From: Trileptium ribeirensis
Lineage: Eukaryota > Nematoda > Enoplea > Enoplida > Thoracostomopsidae
NCBI GenBank assembly: GCA_030248225.1
Contig: JASANE010028458.1
Location: forward strand, 1-64,000
Length of the DNA: 64,000 nucleotides
Direction: 5' to 3'
The stretch's first letter is position 1. Each line of letters opens with the position of its first letter. The translations under genes and the position numbers were made by a program. Below, in pieces: positions 1 to 12,036 of this stretch. A model generated the notes under the pieces. That model saw nothing but the letters and a program-made list of their open reading frames with translations, ran no database searches and was not told the origin of the DNA.

Positions 1-171
1 CGATAAGGGATAAATTGGTATTGTGTAAATAACACGCAATATTAATAAATCTGACTTGAAATACGATAACTCTCTTAGATTATGGTTTCTAAAATAGACA
101 CAGATTATGCAAAAAAAAACAAAAAAACATATATCTTATTAGTGTTGATATACCCTAGGTATATCAAACTT
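1..171. other. Leading AT-rich sequence, nothing recognised
   Basis: This stretch precedes the first tandem array. No coding pattern or RNA was seen. It presumably lies in an intron or the upstream flank of the GPCR gene whose 3' exons follow. Confidence 0.4.
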
Positions 172-945
172 CAATTCGGCAAAAGCAAGTTTGGTCCCTC
201 TATTTCTTCATCTCAGTGTTGGAAACAACCACCACATATTTCAAGGCAGGGTATTCGTCGTCTAGAAGTCACTAACCCAGAGCACCATTGGACAGATACT
301 ACTCTAACAAGACATACCTTGAAACGTGCAAATTATAAACTAATGGTTGTAAATTGTTGTGCTAAAGATATATCCTACCGTTAAATGATTACTATGTTAA
401 TGCAAATATTTATTACTATAACTACAATTCAATTCGGTAAAAGCAAGTTTGATCCCTCTATTTCTTGACCTCAATGTTGGAAACAACCACAACATATTTC
501 AAGCCAGGGTATCCATTGTCTAGAAGTCATTAACCTAGTGCACCATTGGACAGATACTACTCTAACAAGACATACCTTGAAACGTGCAAATTATAAACTA
601 ATGGCTGTAAATTTTTGTGCTAAAGATATATCCTACCGTTAAATGATTACTATGGTAATCCAAATATTTATTACAATAACTACAATTCAATTCGGCAAAA
701 GCAAGTTTGATCCATCTATTTCTTGACCTCAATGTTGGAAACAACCGCAACATATTTCAAGCCAGGGTATCCATTGTCTAGAAGTCATTAACCTAGTGCA
801 CGATTGGACAGATACTACTCTCACAAGACATACCTTGAAAGGTGCAAATTATAAACTAATGGTTGTAAATTTTTGTGCTAAAGATATATCTTATCGTTAA
901 ATGATTACTACGTTAATGCAAATATTTATTACAACAACTACAGGT
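172..945. repeat. Tandem repeat, three 258-bp units
   Basis: The motif caattcggcaaaagcaag recurs at 172, 430 and 688, an exact spacing of 258 bp. The units are about 90% alike by eye, and unit 1 is the most diverged. A 100-codon open frame inside unit 1 is not kept in the other units, so the array is not read as coding. Confidence 0.9.
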
Positions 946-1735
946 AATGAATCGATGGCCGAACTTTCCTAAATTTTTTACCATATGCATCGAGTTTACC
1001 ACTGAAGCATAATGTTTATTAAAGCATTTATCTATATGTCTCCGTTTCCACTGGCAGGGTTTAATCAACTCCCAATTTTAGACAAAAAGTTGAGCCGAAT
1101 TTTGTCGTTTCCGTCAACAACATGGTAACCGTCAAAATCATAAAATTTCAAGGTACATGTGACCTTAGCTGTTACAACCGAAACCCAAAAATCTACCCGA
1201 TAATACCTTTAGTAACTGAATAAGCAGATTAACACAAAGAATATTTTGTCAAATTCACGTAGGTATCGCTGTTGTTACTACAGCGTGAGAGTTAGTGAGT
1301 GGTATTTGGTTTAAATTTTGACAATGTGTTTACCTATACCATACATGCTCAAGGTCTGATTTCCCAGGGGGTGATAGCGGATGCTTTGGGGTGTGGTGTA
1401 GGATGCCTTCGGCCGCCCCAGGGAAATCAGCTTATAGGTGTTGTTAGCTGCATACTTTATCATCGATATATTTCTAACATCGCCCAAATTACACAACAGA
1501 TAGCAAAATTCAATATTTTGGATTAAGATTGATATGTATTTCGTTTTTATTTAAAGTTTTGGAATAGTTGGTTCCTTTTGATTTTATCGTCTGTAGTACA
1601 TTTAAAACAATACTGAAATTTGCGCGCCACTGTGTATTAATGATATTCATTAAATGGAGTATATTAGTTGCACGCTTTGCATGGATATAACTTTTATTAT
1701 AGCCAAGATCTGAGAAGTGGTTTGGATTGTGGATG
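946..1735. other. Non-coding stretch with one GC-rich hairpin
   Basis: No gene was recognised. The only structure seen is an inverted repeat at 1356-1433, listed separately. Confidence 0.4.
1356..1433. repeat. GC-rich inverted repeat (hairpin)
   Basis: The left arm ctgatttcccaggggg pairs with the right arm gccccagggaaatcag with one mismatch in 16 bp, around a GC-rich loop of about 45 bp. The loop begins with ggtgatagcgg. Related cagggggatagcgg-type text occurs near 19910 and 20175, so this is probably one copy of a small dispersed foldback family. Confidence 0.6.
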
Positions 1736-2305
1736 CCACCCCCGAAAATTAGGTAGCATAGGGTGAACATCCCACGGTATAAATATCCCAGGGTCAACAT
1801 TGCAGGTTAAATAACATTAATTTCTGTTGTCCTTCTAATAATATTCTAACCACCCCCGAAAATTAGGTAGCATAGGGTGACGATCCCACGGTATAAGTAT
1901 CCCAGGGTCAATATTGCAGGTTAAATAACATTAATTTCTGTTGTCCTTCTAATAATATTTTAACCACCCCCGAAAATTAGGTAGCATAGGGTGAAGATCC
2001 CACGTTATAAGTATCCCAAGGTCAATATTGCAGGTTAAATAACATTAATTTCTGTTGTCCTTCTAATAATATTCTAACCACCCCCGAAAATTAGGTAGCA
2101 TAGGGTGAAGATCCCACGGTATAAGTATCCCAGGGTCAATATCGCAGGTTAAATAACGTTAATTTCTGTTGTCCTTCTAATAATATTCTAACCACCCCCG
2201 AAAATTAGGTAGCATAGGGTGACGATCCCACGGTATAAGTATCCCAGGGTCAATATTGCAGGTTAAATAACATTAATTTCTGTTGTCCTTCTAATAATAT
2301 TCTAA
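1736..2305. repeat. Tandem repeat, five 114-bp units
   Basis: The motif accacccccgaaaattaggt repeats with an exact 114-bp period. Its aggtagcatagg core starts at 1751, 1865, 1979, 2093 and 2207. The units are nearly identical, indicating recent amplification. The frames are broken, so it is not coding. Confidence 0.92.
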
Positions 2306-3030
2306 GCTTCGTTATAGTATAAATTTTATGTTTGTCTCTATTCCACTCATCTCTTTTGTCATGACTAATGCGTTCAAACTACCTCTTATAGCAGGTAGCA
2401 AAATTTCGGAACACTCCAAGACTCATGATGCATCTGCACCACTACTGACTAGCTTACAGTTACAAGTTGTGCACCAAACCCCACAGTCTTAGCGCAGCAT
2501 TTTAGTGTGTATATATATCTATATCATAGGTGTCTAAAGTATGTCTGCTTAAAGGGAAGATGGATTCGACAAGGACCAGATGCGCAGCGGAGGGAGTTGC
2601 TGGAGACATGGACCACAAGAAAGGGTAAATATTGCTTAGGAAGGTTGGAGTCTTATTGGTGACCACCCTACTACCACTATGGACACTTATGCCCTTAATA
2701 CATGAATACATATACAATAACTATATTATTATATAGCAATTATATATATATATGATAAAGTAATTATTAAATAGTAATTTATTTATATCCACATCGTAGG
2801 AGTCGATAGACGGGTGGCGGGCACCCCACGAAAGATCGGATCCACAAGCAACATCTATCCTCCTAAAGGTACCTTAGCAAGAATTATCGACATATTGTGA
2901 AAGCTGGCAATAATTAGGGTAAAATTGGCTAAAAATGGGGAAAATAGAACAAATGTATCGCAAATGGATAAAAATTGGGGAAAATTTCAGCACAATAAGT
3001 AAAAATTATGAGTTAAAAAATTTCAAAAAT
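2306..3030. other. Non-coding flank with a dispersed repeat segment
   Basis: The segment around 2515-2660 (ataggtgtct...gggtaaatattgctta) resembles 23726-23850 (ataggtgtcg...gggtaaatatggcttg), so it is probably a dispersed repeat. The tail at 2900-3020 is A-rich with repeated aaaattgg/aaaaatgg words, like the tails near 26930 and 61615. No gene was seen. Confidence 0.45.
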
Positions 3031-3171
3031 GCGTCCACCTCGCTGGCCTACTCCTCATAAACCCCCTCCCCCCTCCCGAGCACTTCCACAAAGACCATCT
3101 ACCAACCCCTCCTCATCTATGTCGACGGACCTTCAACATATTAAAATACTACAAGTATATTTTCATGTTTC
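3031..3171. repeat. C/T-rich repeat segment just upstream of a GPCR exon
   Basis: The segment is rich in ccctcc/cctcct words and follows an A-rich tail. The same pairing of a GC-rich block and an A-rich aaaattagcaa tract is seen near 20030-20160, 26880-27060, 55200-55300 and 61615-61800. The open frame that runs through it into the exon at 3174 is therefore probably accidental and is not included in the gene. Confidence 0.5.
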
Positions 3172-3173
3172 AG

Positions 3174-3532
3174 GAAAAACGTTTTTGATCATATTTTTCA
3201 TCATTTTATTTGTCGTGTCAATGACGGTGAGCAAATACTGGGAATTAGAAGTTGAGTTTCGTGAAGACTGCCCGGAATTTGCAAACTACAAAGTTAAGCC
3301 GGGTCCCTTGCTTCGAAGTCGCGTGTACTCGATCGCCTACTCGATTTGGGCAACGCTTTTGTGTTTTGTGCTCATACCGTTTTTGGTCCTCGTTGTTTTT
3401 AACATTTTGACGATTTGGAACATGACAAGGCCACCGCCGCAAACACGACAGACATTCAATTTAGCAATTGCTCCGTGGCAAAAACGGCATGAAAGGCGTC
3501 AAATTATGTCTCGAAGTCGAGAAGCGACTAGG
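3174..3532 (+). CDS. GPCR exon: TM4, ECL2, TM5, ICL3
   Basis: The acceptor is catgtttcag and the donor is gtaagttc. The exon encodes a hydrophobic TM4 (FLIIFFIILFVVSMTV), an acidic ECL2 with the cysteine in FREDCPEF that would pair with TM3, then TM5 with the IPFLVLVVFN pattern (conserved Pro) and a basic ICL3 (KRHERRQIMSRSR). The exon starts with the last two bases of a codon and ends in phase 0. Confidence 0.8.
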
Positions 3533-6500
3533 GTAAGTTCAATCATAAACAAGGGCCAGTGTAACTGTTAGCGGCCGAAGTTAAATGCGTGCTATGCCAG
3601 TTTCGATATACTAAGCTTACGATCGGAACTTGACTTAAGCAAAGGTCATTATATGAGCCTTAAACTATGTCCAAGGCTGGGGTTACCAGAGCCCGTATCC
3701 CCGCGCTAAGCTGTGTTTTCTAACGTTATAGCATGCGACCTCTCAAGGTGAGATGAGCCAAAATAACTGTCCTCGAATGATTCAAAAAATCATGCAAATT
3801 CGCTGTCGCGCAAGCTAAGAATCATGGAATTTCAAAAAGCTAAACCATATTTGAATGTAATTAAATTTCAGTCTAACAATTAACTCTACATGATGTCTGT
3901 ACGTAATGCAAGTTCAGAAAAGTATATTAGAAAAAAGCCATTGAAATAACAATAATCTCTTAATTTCTAGTTCTAGTTCAAAAAGGGTACTGTCCAAATG
4001 CTCATATATAAATAATATACAAAATGTATATAAAAATGATATTACCATAGCTAAAGTAACAAAGATGTAACGGCACACTCAGAAAGTAGCTGTCCGCCCA
4101 CTAAAACCTATCTTAAATAGACTTATCTCTGCTGACGAAATTCTTATGTAAACATTATATACAAAATGCATATAAAAAATAATATTGACATAGCGATAAT
4201 TAACCAATTTGGAATAGCATTCGTCAGAAATTTATTGTCTGTCCGCGCCGCTAAAAATTATCTTAAACAAATTTATCTGTGCTGCTGAAATGCTCGCGTA
4301 TACAAAATATGCAAAAATGGATACAAAAATATTACCATAGCTAATGTAATCAAGCGGGAATGCTCCATTAGAAAATAGCTGTCCGTGCCGCTAAAAGCTA
4401 TCTTAAACAGGCTTATTTCTACTACTGAAATGCTCATTGATATATAATATACAACAATGAATATAAAATGATATGGCAATAGCTAATGTAACCAAGAGGG
4501 AATGCTTTCTCAGGAAATAGCTGTCCGTACTGCTAAAAGGTATCAAACAGGCTTATCTCTACTGCTGAAATGCTCATTTATACATAATATACAAAAATGG
4601 ATACAAAAATATTACCATAGCTAATGTAATCAAGCGGGAATGCTCCATTAGAAAATAGCTGTCCGTGTCGCTAAAAGCTATCTTAAACAGGCTTATTTCT
4701 ACTACTGAAATGCTCATTGATATATAATATACAACAATGAATATAAAATGATATGGCAATAGCTAATGTAACCAAGAGGGAATGCTTTCTCAGGAAATAG
4801 CTGTCCGTACTGCTAAAAGGTATCAAACAGGCTTATCTCTACTGCTGAAATGCTCATTTATACAAAATATACAAAAATGGATACAAAAATATTACCATAG
4901 CTAATGTAATCAAGCGGGAATGCTCCATTAGAAAATAGCTGTCCGTGCCGCTAAAAGCTATCTTAAACAGGCTTATTTCTACTACTGAAATGCTCATTTA
5001 TATATAATATACAACAATGAATATAAAATGATACGGCAATATCTAATGTAACCAAGAGGGAATGTTTTCTCAGGAAATAGCTGTCCGTACTGCTAAAAGG
5101 TATCAAACAGGCTTATCTCTACTGCTGAAATGCTCATTTATACAAAATATACAAAAATGGATACAAAAATATTACCATAGCTAATGTAATCAAGCGGGAA
5201 TGCTCCATTAGAAAATAGCTGTCCGTGCCGCTAAAAGCTATCTTAAACAGGCTTATTTCTACTACTGAAATGCTCATTGATATATAATATACAACAATGA
5301 ATATAAAATGATATGGCAATATCTAATGTAACCAAGAGGGAATGCTTTCCCAGGAAATAGCTGTCCGTACTGCTAAAAGGTATCAAACAGGCTTATCTCT
5401 ACTGCTGAAATGCTCATTTATACAAAATATACACAAATGGATACAAAAATATTACCATAGCTAATGGAACCAAGAGGGAATGCTCTCTCAGAAAATAGCT
5501 GTCCGTGCCGCTAAAAGCTATCTTAAACAGGCTTATTTCTACTGCCCAAATGCTCATGTGTCTCTTATTGATGGGTCAACGTTCATTTTACCTAACTCAC
5601 TTAGCAATTACAGACATTGTTCGCTTCTATGTATTGGCGCAACATACCTAATTTGCTGAGATTGTATTGCAGCTTTGGAATGAAAGCATAAACGCAGTTG
5701 TAAGTTGCGTTTCCTAACCTCTTAAAATAGTTGTGAATGTCTAATGTAAAGCGAGGGTGCAACTTATGCACCAAGTATACGGAATAAAGCTAATTACACA
5801 TTTATATTTGTAAGCTTGCCGTTGATTATATAGTGCACATGAGGGAACAAATATGCTACGCTGCATATATTTTGGCAACGCTCCTTGATGTGAAACGTAT
5901 CTCAAACATTATGTTAAGAAAATAAAAAAAGGCTTCGAAATAATCTCATTTATAGCTCTTGTAGGAATACAAAATCATCATCCCTCCGTTTTTTTTCTGC
6001 TAAGTCTTAATATTCAATTTATGAATAAAATTTGGGATAGCGAAGCAATGACAATAATCTGGATATATTTGAAAACGGGTTCACAACTCAACGGTTGCGA
6101 TAAAAATTGAATAAGGAACGAGTTTCGTATACCATGGTTGTTCTTTTGCCAAATTCACGAACTGAGTCGTGCAATATTCGCGGCCAGAATCCTGGCTGCG
6201 GTATTCGCAGTTTGAAGAACGCGAGCATTGATGAACCCAGTTTCTGTACGCGCATATCACCACATTTTGCATGCTTTTTTCGCGTCCATTAAAAATGACA
6301 TGCTGAATCTCACAGCTGTTTTGGAGGTCTACGAGAGCATTGGAGTATGCGATAAAAACCCGATGTCAATCAAGTTTTTTTAATTCTTCTGGGACATCAA
6401 ATGGCTATAGTAAATAGTAATATACTTTTGCAAGAAAGCGCTACGTGTCACCGTGACACAAATCATGTCCGCGTACATAAGCAAAAATGATTTGCACGCG

Positions 6501-9500
6501 AAAATCAGTTTTGAAATCGCAAACAAACTTGACAAAAGAACAACTCCTAAACTGGACTCCGGCATTAAAGTGCGAGAGTTTAATTACTTATACTTAAATG
6601 TAATGACTAGAATATATAGGACCGCAATATCTATATTATAGTTAACTAAATAACATCGGTTTTATATTTCTCTGCTTCTTACTTTTGAGCTTACTTGCAT
6701 ACTTAAGGTAACAATATGGCGTACACAAGGTGGGAATCACCACGCCATGCCCCACCACTAAATGGTTTCAAAGTTTAAGCTTCCGGCGCTAATGAAACAT
6801 CGCAGTTTAAAAAAATTTTGATGCCCTTTCATCCAAGTGTTAATCATGAATGTATAAGTTCCGCCTGTAGATGCTAATTCAGAGCACGCCCTTGCCTTGC
6901 GTACACGTACGCCTTTCATTTTTATCATCTTTTGTCATTTTCTCATTACTTTCGTATTCGAAAATGACGCAATATTTTAATTGTATTATTTCTTTAACAG
7001 GTTTTGGTCGTCATTGTGTTCGTGTTTCTCATTTGCAAACTTCCAGCATTGCTTCTTACATTGCTGGAGCAAATTATACCTGGATTTCTCTATGCCAACC
7101 AAGGCTTCTATTCTACTTGGCGTGATGCGGCAAACATGCTGACTGTGGTGAATTCAGCATGCAATTTCGTTATATATGTTCGTTTAAGCAGCCGATTTCG
7201 GTAAGCTAATTTATCTTCACGGGATTGATACGATTGTAAAAGTTTGCTAGTTCTAAGCTTTTGTATCGCTCTGAAGTTCCAAATGTGTAGGGTCCTTTTC
7301 TATTTGTACAACTTGGCGCCTGGATAGGGCACGCGCGGGTCAATCTTACCCATATCAGACGTTATGGGTAAGCCTGACGAATGTTGTGTTAAGGTATACG
7401 ATATCTCCTGTTCGATAGGTTATTCTCAATAATTTTAGCGTAGCATCTGACATACCTATCTGCTTGGATTATATTTCTATCTTAATCGCTGTCAGAAAAT
7501 CGACCTAACGGTGACCAAACCTCGGTTAAAAACCATTATAGATTTATTGACCGGGTAAAATTTCGTACTAAATTTGGCTTGACGAATAAGAAACTAGCTA
7601 ACACCAATCTGAAGGAATTTACGCAAAACCAAACCGACGTAATAATAACCCACTGATTTAGCATTTATCTAATAGTATTCATGTCGTTGATTCGGGCCGC
7701 CAACCTATTGTTTTTCCGGAAAACGGCTACGTTCCATTGTAACTATAATTTAGTATAGATAAGTTGCTTGTTACCTAACATACTATATATGGCCACTTAG
7801 CTTATTCGTGCAATGTGTGCTTGGAGTCGAGCTCTCCCTGCGGCACTCTTTACAAAAATGCCGACAAAATTTTTTGTTTCATGGGAAGGCGTGTATTCTC
7901 AATAATACAGTATAGATACGTACTTATTGCTTAGTAATTTTGGACAATAACCGTAAAAGCCGTCGGCCTTTAGTTAACGGGGGGCTATCGGCCCCCCGTC
8001 CAAGGATTATCGCAACGGTCGGTCTACGGTCGTTAACAATTATATGCTGTTAACTGCCGCGAAAGCCTTTGGTCAACAGTTATGAGTGTTCGCTCAGCCG
8101 GCCATGGTCTACACGTTTACTGCTATATAGCAAGTGAAATGAATCGCACTGCTATAACTGCTTCATGTGTATACCGTCTAGCGCTATCATATCATATTTA
8201 AGCATATATACGTAACATATATATGCTTAATATTAAAGTAATATGTGTCAATGTTTAATCACAAACCTCAAAGCAGGCCGGCACCGAGCATTAAATATAT
8301 ATAGTACAGTATTTCTATAATCTGCCCAGGCTCAGGATTAGGACGTTAGCCTTTGGATTGCACGACGTGTAAAACCATATGCCATAGGATCTAGGATCAT
8401 TTGAACAATGCTGAAGAAGCATTTACGAATATTAAAATTGTACCGTAGTAAGAGAAGCTTCTTGGCAGTCAGCCGTCCATTTGTCGTCGCGCCGTCGTTG
8501 AGCCGTCGGCTGACAATTGAACCTACCATTCCTACTATGTACGTTGTACGCGTATAGCCACCCACAAAAACATATCATAATATATCAGCATATACATTTG
8601 CGCGTATATATATATATATATATATATATTTGTCCTACAGATATAAATACACTGCTTTATCCTACAAGATTGTTGTAATGAAAGGATACCATAAAATGGT
8701 GTTACTGGTATTATAGTCATTGCGTATAAGTATCGAAAGTATGAAATAATTATGCTAATTTATCGATGCCATCCGAAAGTTTTGAAATTTCAAGAAACCC
8801 GATTCTTTTAAAATACTAAAATATACATACATATAGAGTATGCTAAACATTATTAAGTTCACTTTACCTAACTTAACTGTGAGTAAAGTTAAGTAATGTT
8901 TAGTATCTATATATGAGTTAACGTTAGTTAACTAATCTTAAGTCATTCTTTAATTCTGCCAATTTGACATAAGAATTTAGCAAGTAGGACCAGTGATATA
9001 ATATTTAATCCAAATAGCCAGTGTTATGTACCAAAGAATTTTGACATAAAATTGTACATTGATCTTTAGTTAACTATATTTAAAATCAAATTACACATCC
9101 GATCACGTTCTGTTGAAACATTTCAGTACAACCAAGAATCCATGATAAATATTTGTAGACGAGTATACGCATGTACTTTACATTATATAATTGGTGATGT
9201 GGTACGTTTCAGGGTTATCTCCACCTTGAAGGACTTATAGATTCTCCGGGGAGGAGGTGTATCTGCTACCGACTGCCATCCCCCAAGGTTCTCTTGTTGT
9301 GGTAGCAGCTATCAGGTCACCAATAACGAATCAGATTCGAGCAGGAATCGTAACTACCGGTGATTTCTATTCCTGCTGTAATCTCATTTGCTAACCCTGA
9401 TAACTACTACCCCGACTCCATAAAACCTTGGGTGTAACCACCTGGAATGTTTGGGTAGAGAAGAGTTGGGGTAATCGGAAAAACGACTACATCGACGAAT

Positions 9501-10425
9501 AGGGATAATACGTGAAAATGACCGAGTGTCACACACTTCTACAAAATTTTCTTAATATATGTGTATCTCATCATATAATTCATTTTTATCGTATACTTTC
9601 AACAATAGAATTGTCAAATTTTTCGTTTAAAGGAAGGAGCTTCGGTCATTGTCGATCCGAGTGGCAACCGTTCACACGTCGTTGGTCTATGCTATGAGCA
9701 CATTAGCTAGCTCCTATGCAAACCCAAACATGACGGTGCCTTTGAATGAAGCCGCCTCCAGTGGAGCTAATTTACCAATATCAAAACCGTTATGTAAACG
9801 TCAGCAAATTAGCGCTGAGACACAGAAAAGGCAGACCAAATCACCACGTTCTTCTCATTGTTCAGTGTCGCCCATCGTGACTGGAACTAACTTAAGGCCG
9901 GTAAAAACATGTGATAAGGGCGTGTCAGAAAGGTCTTTAAAATCTGATGTAACTACGGAAGAATCCAAACTAATCGATTCCAATTCTACAAACAATATTT
10001 CTATTTTGCGTTTGTCACATCGCCACTGTGTCTCGTCTAGAGTAGTCAAAGATATTGAAGACGATAAAACACTGTCTCAAGGATTTAATTATTTGGGTCT
10101 TGAAAATTTTAGCAAATTTGAAATGCCTATTAACAATGCGCTTTCAACCGAAATAATCTCAACAATTCCTACTGAAACTAATTCTAATCAGAAAACTCAA
10201 CTCAACAACAACTCTAAACATATGAAGCCTGATAATCTGATCAATGGTGGCGCCAAGGTGAACACAAGCTTGGCAATAAACGGAATTACGTCATGTAATC
10301 TTTTAGCTGGAACTGAAAATGCGCTATATTTAAACACAAATAGGGCAGCTTACCCTGACTACTACGTCCGCAAGAGAACGGAGGCGAGGGCAGGCAACTT
10401 CTACGCTCAATATTTTCAACTGTGA
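3174..10425 (+). CDS. Peptide GPCR, FMRFamide-receptor-like (3' part of gene; exons 3174-3532, 7001-7200, 9633-10425)
   Basis: This is the C-terminal half of a rhodopsin-class G-protein-coupled receptor of the plasma membrane, most like invertebrate FMRFamide/neuropeptide receptors. Three exons join with agreeing phases: 119 codons after a 2-nt start, phase 0 at the first junction, then a codon split 2+1 at the second. They encode TM4, ECL2 with a Cys, TM5, ICL3, TM6, TM7 with the NPxxY-like NSACNFVIY, and a 260-residue tail. Splice sites are gtaagt at 3533, tctttaacag before 7001, gtaagc at 7201 and tttaaag before 9633. TM1-TM3, including the DRY motif, must lie left of the window. The ligand is unknown; the subfamily is inferred from the TM5-TM7 pattern only. 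Confidence 0.8.
3533..7000 (+). other. GPCR intron containing a 280-bp satellite
   Basis: This intron runs from gtaagttc to tctttaacag. It holds the tandem array at about 3995-5560. The rest (5560-7000) is AT-rich; short frames on both strands near 6081-6292 have no recognisable domain and are not called. Confidence 0.7.
3995..5560. repeat. Dimeric satellite, 280-bp period built from two ~140-bp halves
   Basis: The higher-order unit starts near 4291, 4571, 4851, 5131 and 5411, a 280-bp spacing. Each unit contains two related halves of about 140 bp, one with cattagaaaatagctgtccgtgccgc and one with ctcaggaaatagctgtccgtactgc type text. Diverged single halves occur at 3995-4290. The dimer units are nearly identical, while the edge halves are decayed, as expected for unequal crossing-over. 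Confidence 0.88.
7001..7200 (+). CDS. GPCR exon: TM6, ECL3, TM7
   Basis: This exon encodes TM6 (VLVVIVFVFLICKLPALLL, with a CxxP-like CKLP) and TM7 ending NSACNFVIYVRLSSRF. That ending replaces the usual NPxxY with NxxxNFVIY, as is common in FMRFamide-type receptors. It is bounded by tctttaacag and gtaagc. The phase is 0 in and 2 nt out, matching both neighbours. Confidence 0.85.
7977..7999. repeat. Short perfect GC hairpin
   Basis: The arms acggggggc and gccccccgt flank a 5-base loop. It lies in an intron in otherwise AT-rich sequence. Its function is unknown, and it may be part of a small transposon. Confidence 0.6.
8604..8629. repeat. (TA)n microsatellite
   Basis: Pure alternating TA of about 26 bp, next to tgcgcg. 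Confidence 0.9.
8836..8910. repeat. Imperfect palindrome
   Basis: gtatgctaaacattattaag on the left is matched by cttaagtaatgtttagtatc-like text (inverted) on the right. The stem is about 30 bp with a few mismatches. It could be a small MITE or a single-copy foldback. Confidence 0.5.
9215..9490. repeat. GC-richer block, probable dispersed element
   Basis: The composition changes sharply to moderate GC with many CC/GG words (ctccggggaggaggtgta) and returns to AT-rich on both sides. There is no open coding frame, and the family was not recognised. Confidence 0.3.
9633..10425 (+). CDS. GPCR terminal exon: cytoplasmic tail
   Basis: The acceptor is tttcgtttaaag. The first base completes the split Arg codon from the previous exon, giving SSRFRKELRSL directly after TM7, a normal start for helix 8. 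The tail is about 260 residues, Ser/Thr/Asn-rich with basic stretches (KRQQISAETQKRQTKS), ending near YYVRKRTEARAGNFYAQYFQL before TGA at 10423. A strong donor-like gtgagt begins at 10422, overlapping the stop, so a spliced alternative ending at 10421 cannot be excluded. Confidence 0.75.
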
Positions 10426-11205
10426 GTCTCTTTCTGCATCTCAGTGGACAAAATATTTACTATTATAAGTTGTTGCGTTTGATTATGTTTGACTTGTATT
10501 AATGTCATATAAACTGCTATTTTTACCAAAAAATTTCTACAAACAAAGCGGCATACATATTTAGATCAATCTTCAGCACTTTCTAAGTAGCTAAATTTTC
10601 GCAATATATATTTCGACAATTGGGAAACGATTAACGAAGCATTTTGAGCAACCGCAACGATAACCAAGGGAATTCAGATTATCTCACGTTTTTTCATAAA
10701 ACAGCGAGAGATAACAAGACTTGAGTATCGTAAGAGAAAAATTTGGTTTTCACGTTTTAACCTCTCAGGCTGAGGCTTTAGTCTTCGCCTAGGAAGTTTC
10801 AAAACTTTATACACCCACCGCACATCACATGGTCCAAGATGTTTTTATCGAAACAGGATGTAGTGAAAGTGATACGGTATGGTCTTTTGAATTCAGTTCA
10901 TATTATTCATAACAGAGCGTATAGTTATAAGCCAAATAAAAGTCAGACCATATTCCTCTATATGCGGACTGCTGCAACGCATCAGTCACCGTGTAAAACA
11001 AATTTTTTTAAAAGCACTATAGAAACTTCTCATGTGGTAGCAAATTTTTCTTGTTGGAACATATTTACAATACATTCTCAAGAGAAGAACGATGGCTGGC
11101 CTGGCTGCATGTTTTTGGTATTTATGACATTTTCCGTATTTATATATGGACGAAATATCACTTACCGATAGTCTGAAATTTCAACCAGTAGTTACAAAAT
11201 TTATA
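10426..11205. other. 3' flank of GPCR gene, nothing firm
   Basis: AT-rich sequence. A 110-codon frame at 10839-11171 has no recognisable domain and no coding context, so it is not called. Confidence 0.4.
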
Positions 11206-12036
11206 ATTGACGGAGGCAAGACGAGCCACCGAAGGTGGTGAGTCGCAGCCGGAGGCGTAGATTTAACTTTTTATATATCAATATACTAGACGCAAAATTT
11301 CAATTTTCTCTGTGACTTTTTTTTTGTTTGTCACAGACAGCTCTGCAGGTTGAACGCCTGGGCCGATTTTAGAAATTTTTTTTTCTTCGTGTTGCATATT
11401 CTCTTGCGGAGTGCCCTTTCATTGAGCACTTTTTTCTACGAAAATTGCTTTGTACTCAAAATTAAGCAAATGTTGCTCAAACTTAGGGATTTTTGCCATT
11501 TTTTCAGCTTTTTCACCGCATCTCGACAACCGTTCGTGCTATTTCGGCGATTTTTTTACATAAAATGTATTTTCACGTTTTCTAAACAGCTGTATATAGC
11601 TGATTGACGTATTTCATCTCTTTCCTTAAAAATTAAGCAAATTCTCTTAAAATTGACTTAGGGAAACCTAAGTTCATCATATCTCGACAACCGTTCGTGC
11701 TATCTCGGTCATTTTTTGACATAACATGTAAATTCACGTTTTCTAAAAGACTGTATACGAGTGATCTACTTACCTTTATAAATTCTCTTAAAATTAAGCA
11801 AAGTCTCTTAAAAATGAGTGAAAAATTATTAAGTGTGTTATAACTTTTGAATGACTCAGCCGATTTGGACTAAATTTCATTGATGGGTACAACTTGATAG
11901 ATGTATTGTCATTCTACTGTATAAATAACTAGACGTTTTCATGTCTTCCTCTTATTATTGTTACCAAAAATGTTAGAAATTCCACAAGCTGTATGCACTA
12001 TTCACGCCGTTGTTAACCACCATGCCTCCGTCACCC
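11206..12036. mobile_element. Possible non-autonomous element with short terminal inverted repeats
   Basis: tgacggaggca at 11207 is matched by its inverse tgcctccgtca near 12024. Between them are gagccaccgaaggtggtgag-type GC text and two related segments (tctcgacaaccgttcgtgct at 11521 and 11682, 161 bp apart). No transposase frame is present. The 11-bp ends are short, so this is a tentative call. Confidence 0.35.

Larger units (their letters stand above)
7201..9632 (+). other. GPCR intron with hairpins and dispersed repeats
   Basis: The intron contains a perfect GC hairpin at 7977-7999, a TA microsatellite at about 8604-8629, an imperfect palindrome at about 8836-8910 and a GC-richer block at about 9215-9490 that looks like a dispersed repeat. 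No exon that fits the flanking phases was seen. Confidence 0.65.

Noticed and set aside
3029..3173. N-terminal extension of the GPCR exon (MRPPRWPTPHKPPPP...)
   Set aside because: It is low-complexity C-rich repeat text upstream of a good acceptor (catgtttcag), and TM4 begins right after that acceptor. A GPCR start just before TM4 makes no sense.
9855..10049. - strand ORF inside the GPCR tail exon
   Set aside because: Shadow of the sense coding frame.
10839..11171. 110-codon + strand ORF
   Set aside because: No family pattern, no splice or promoter context, AT-rich codon use like the surrounding non-coding DNA.
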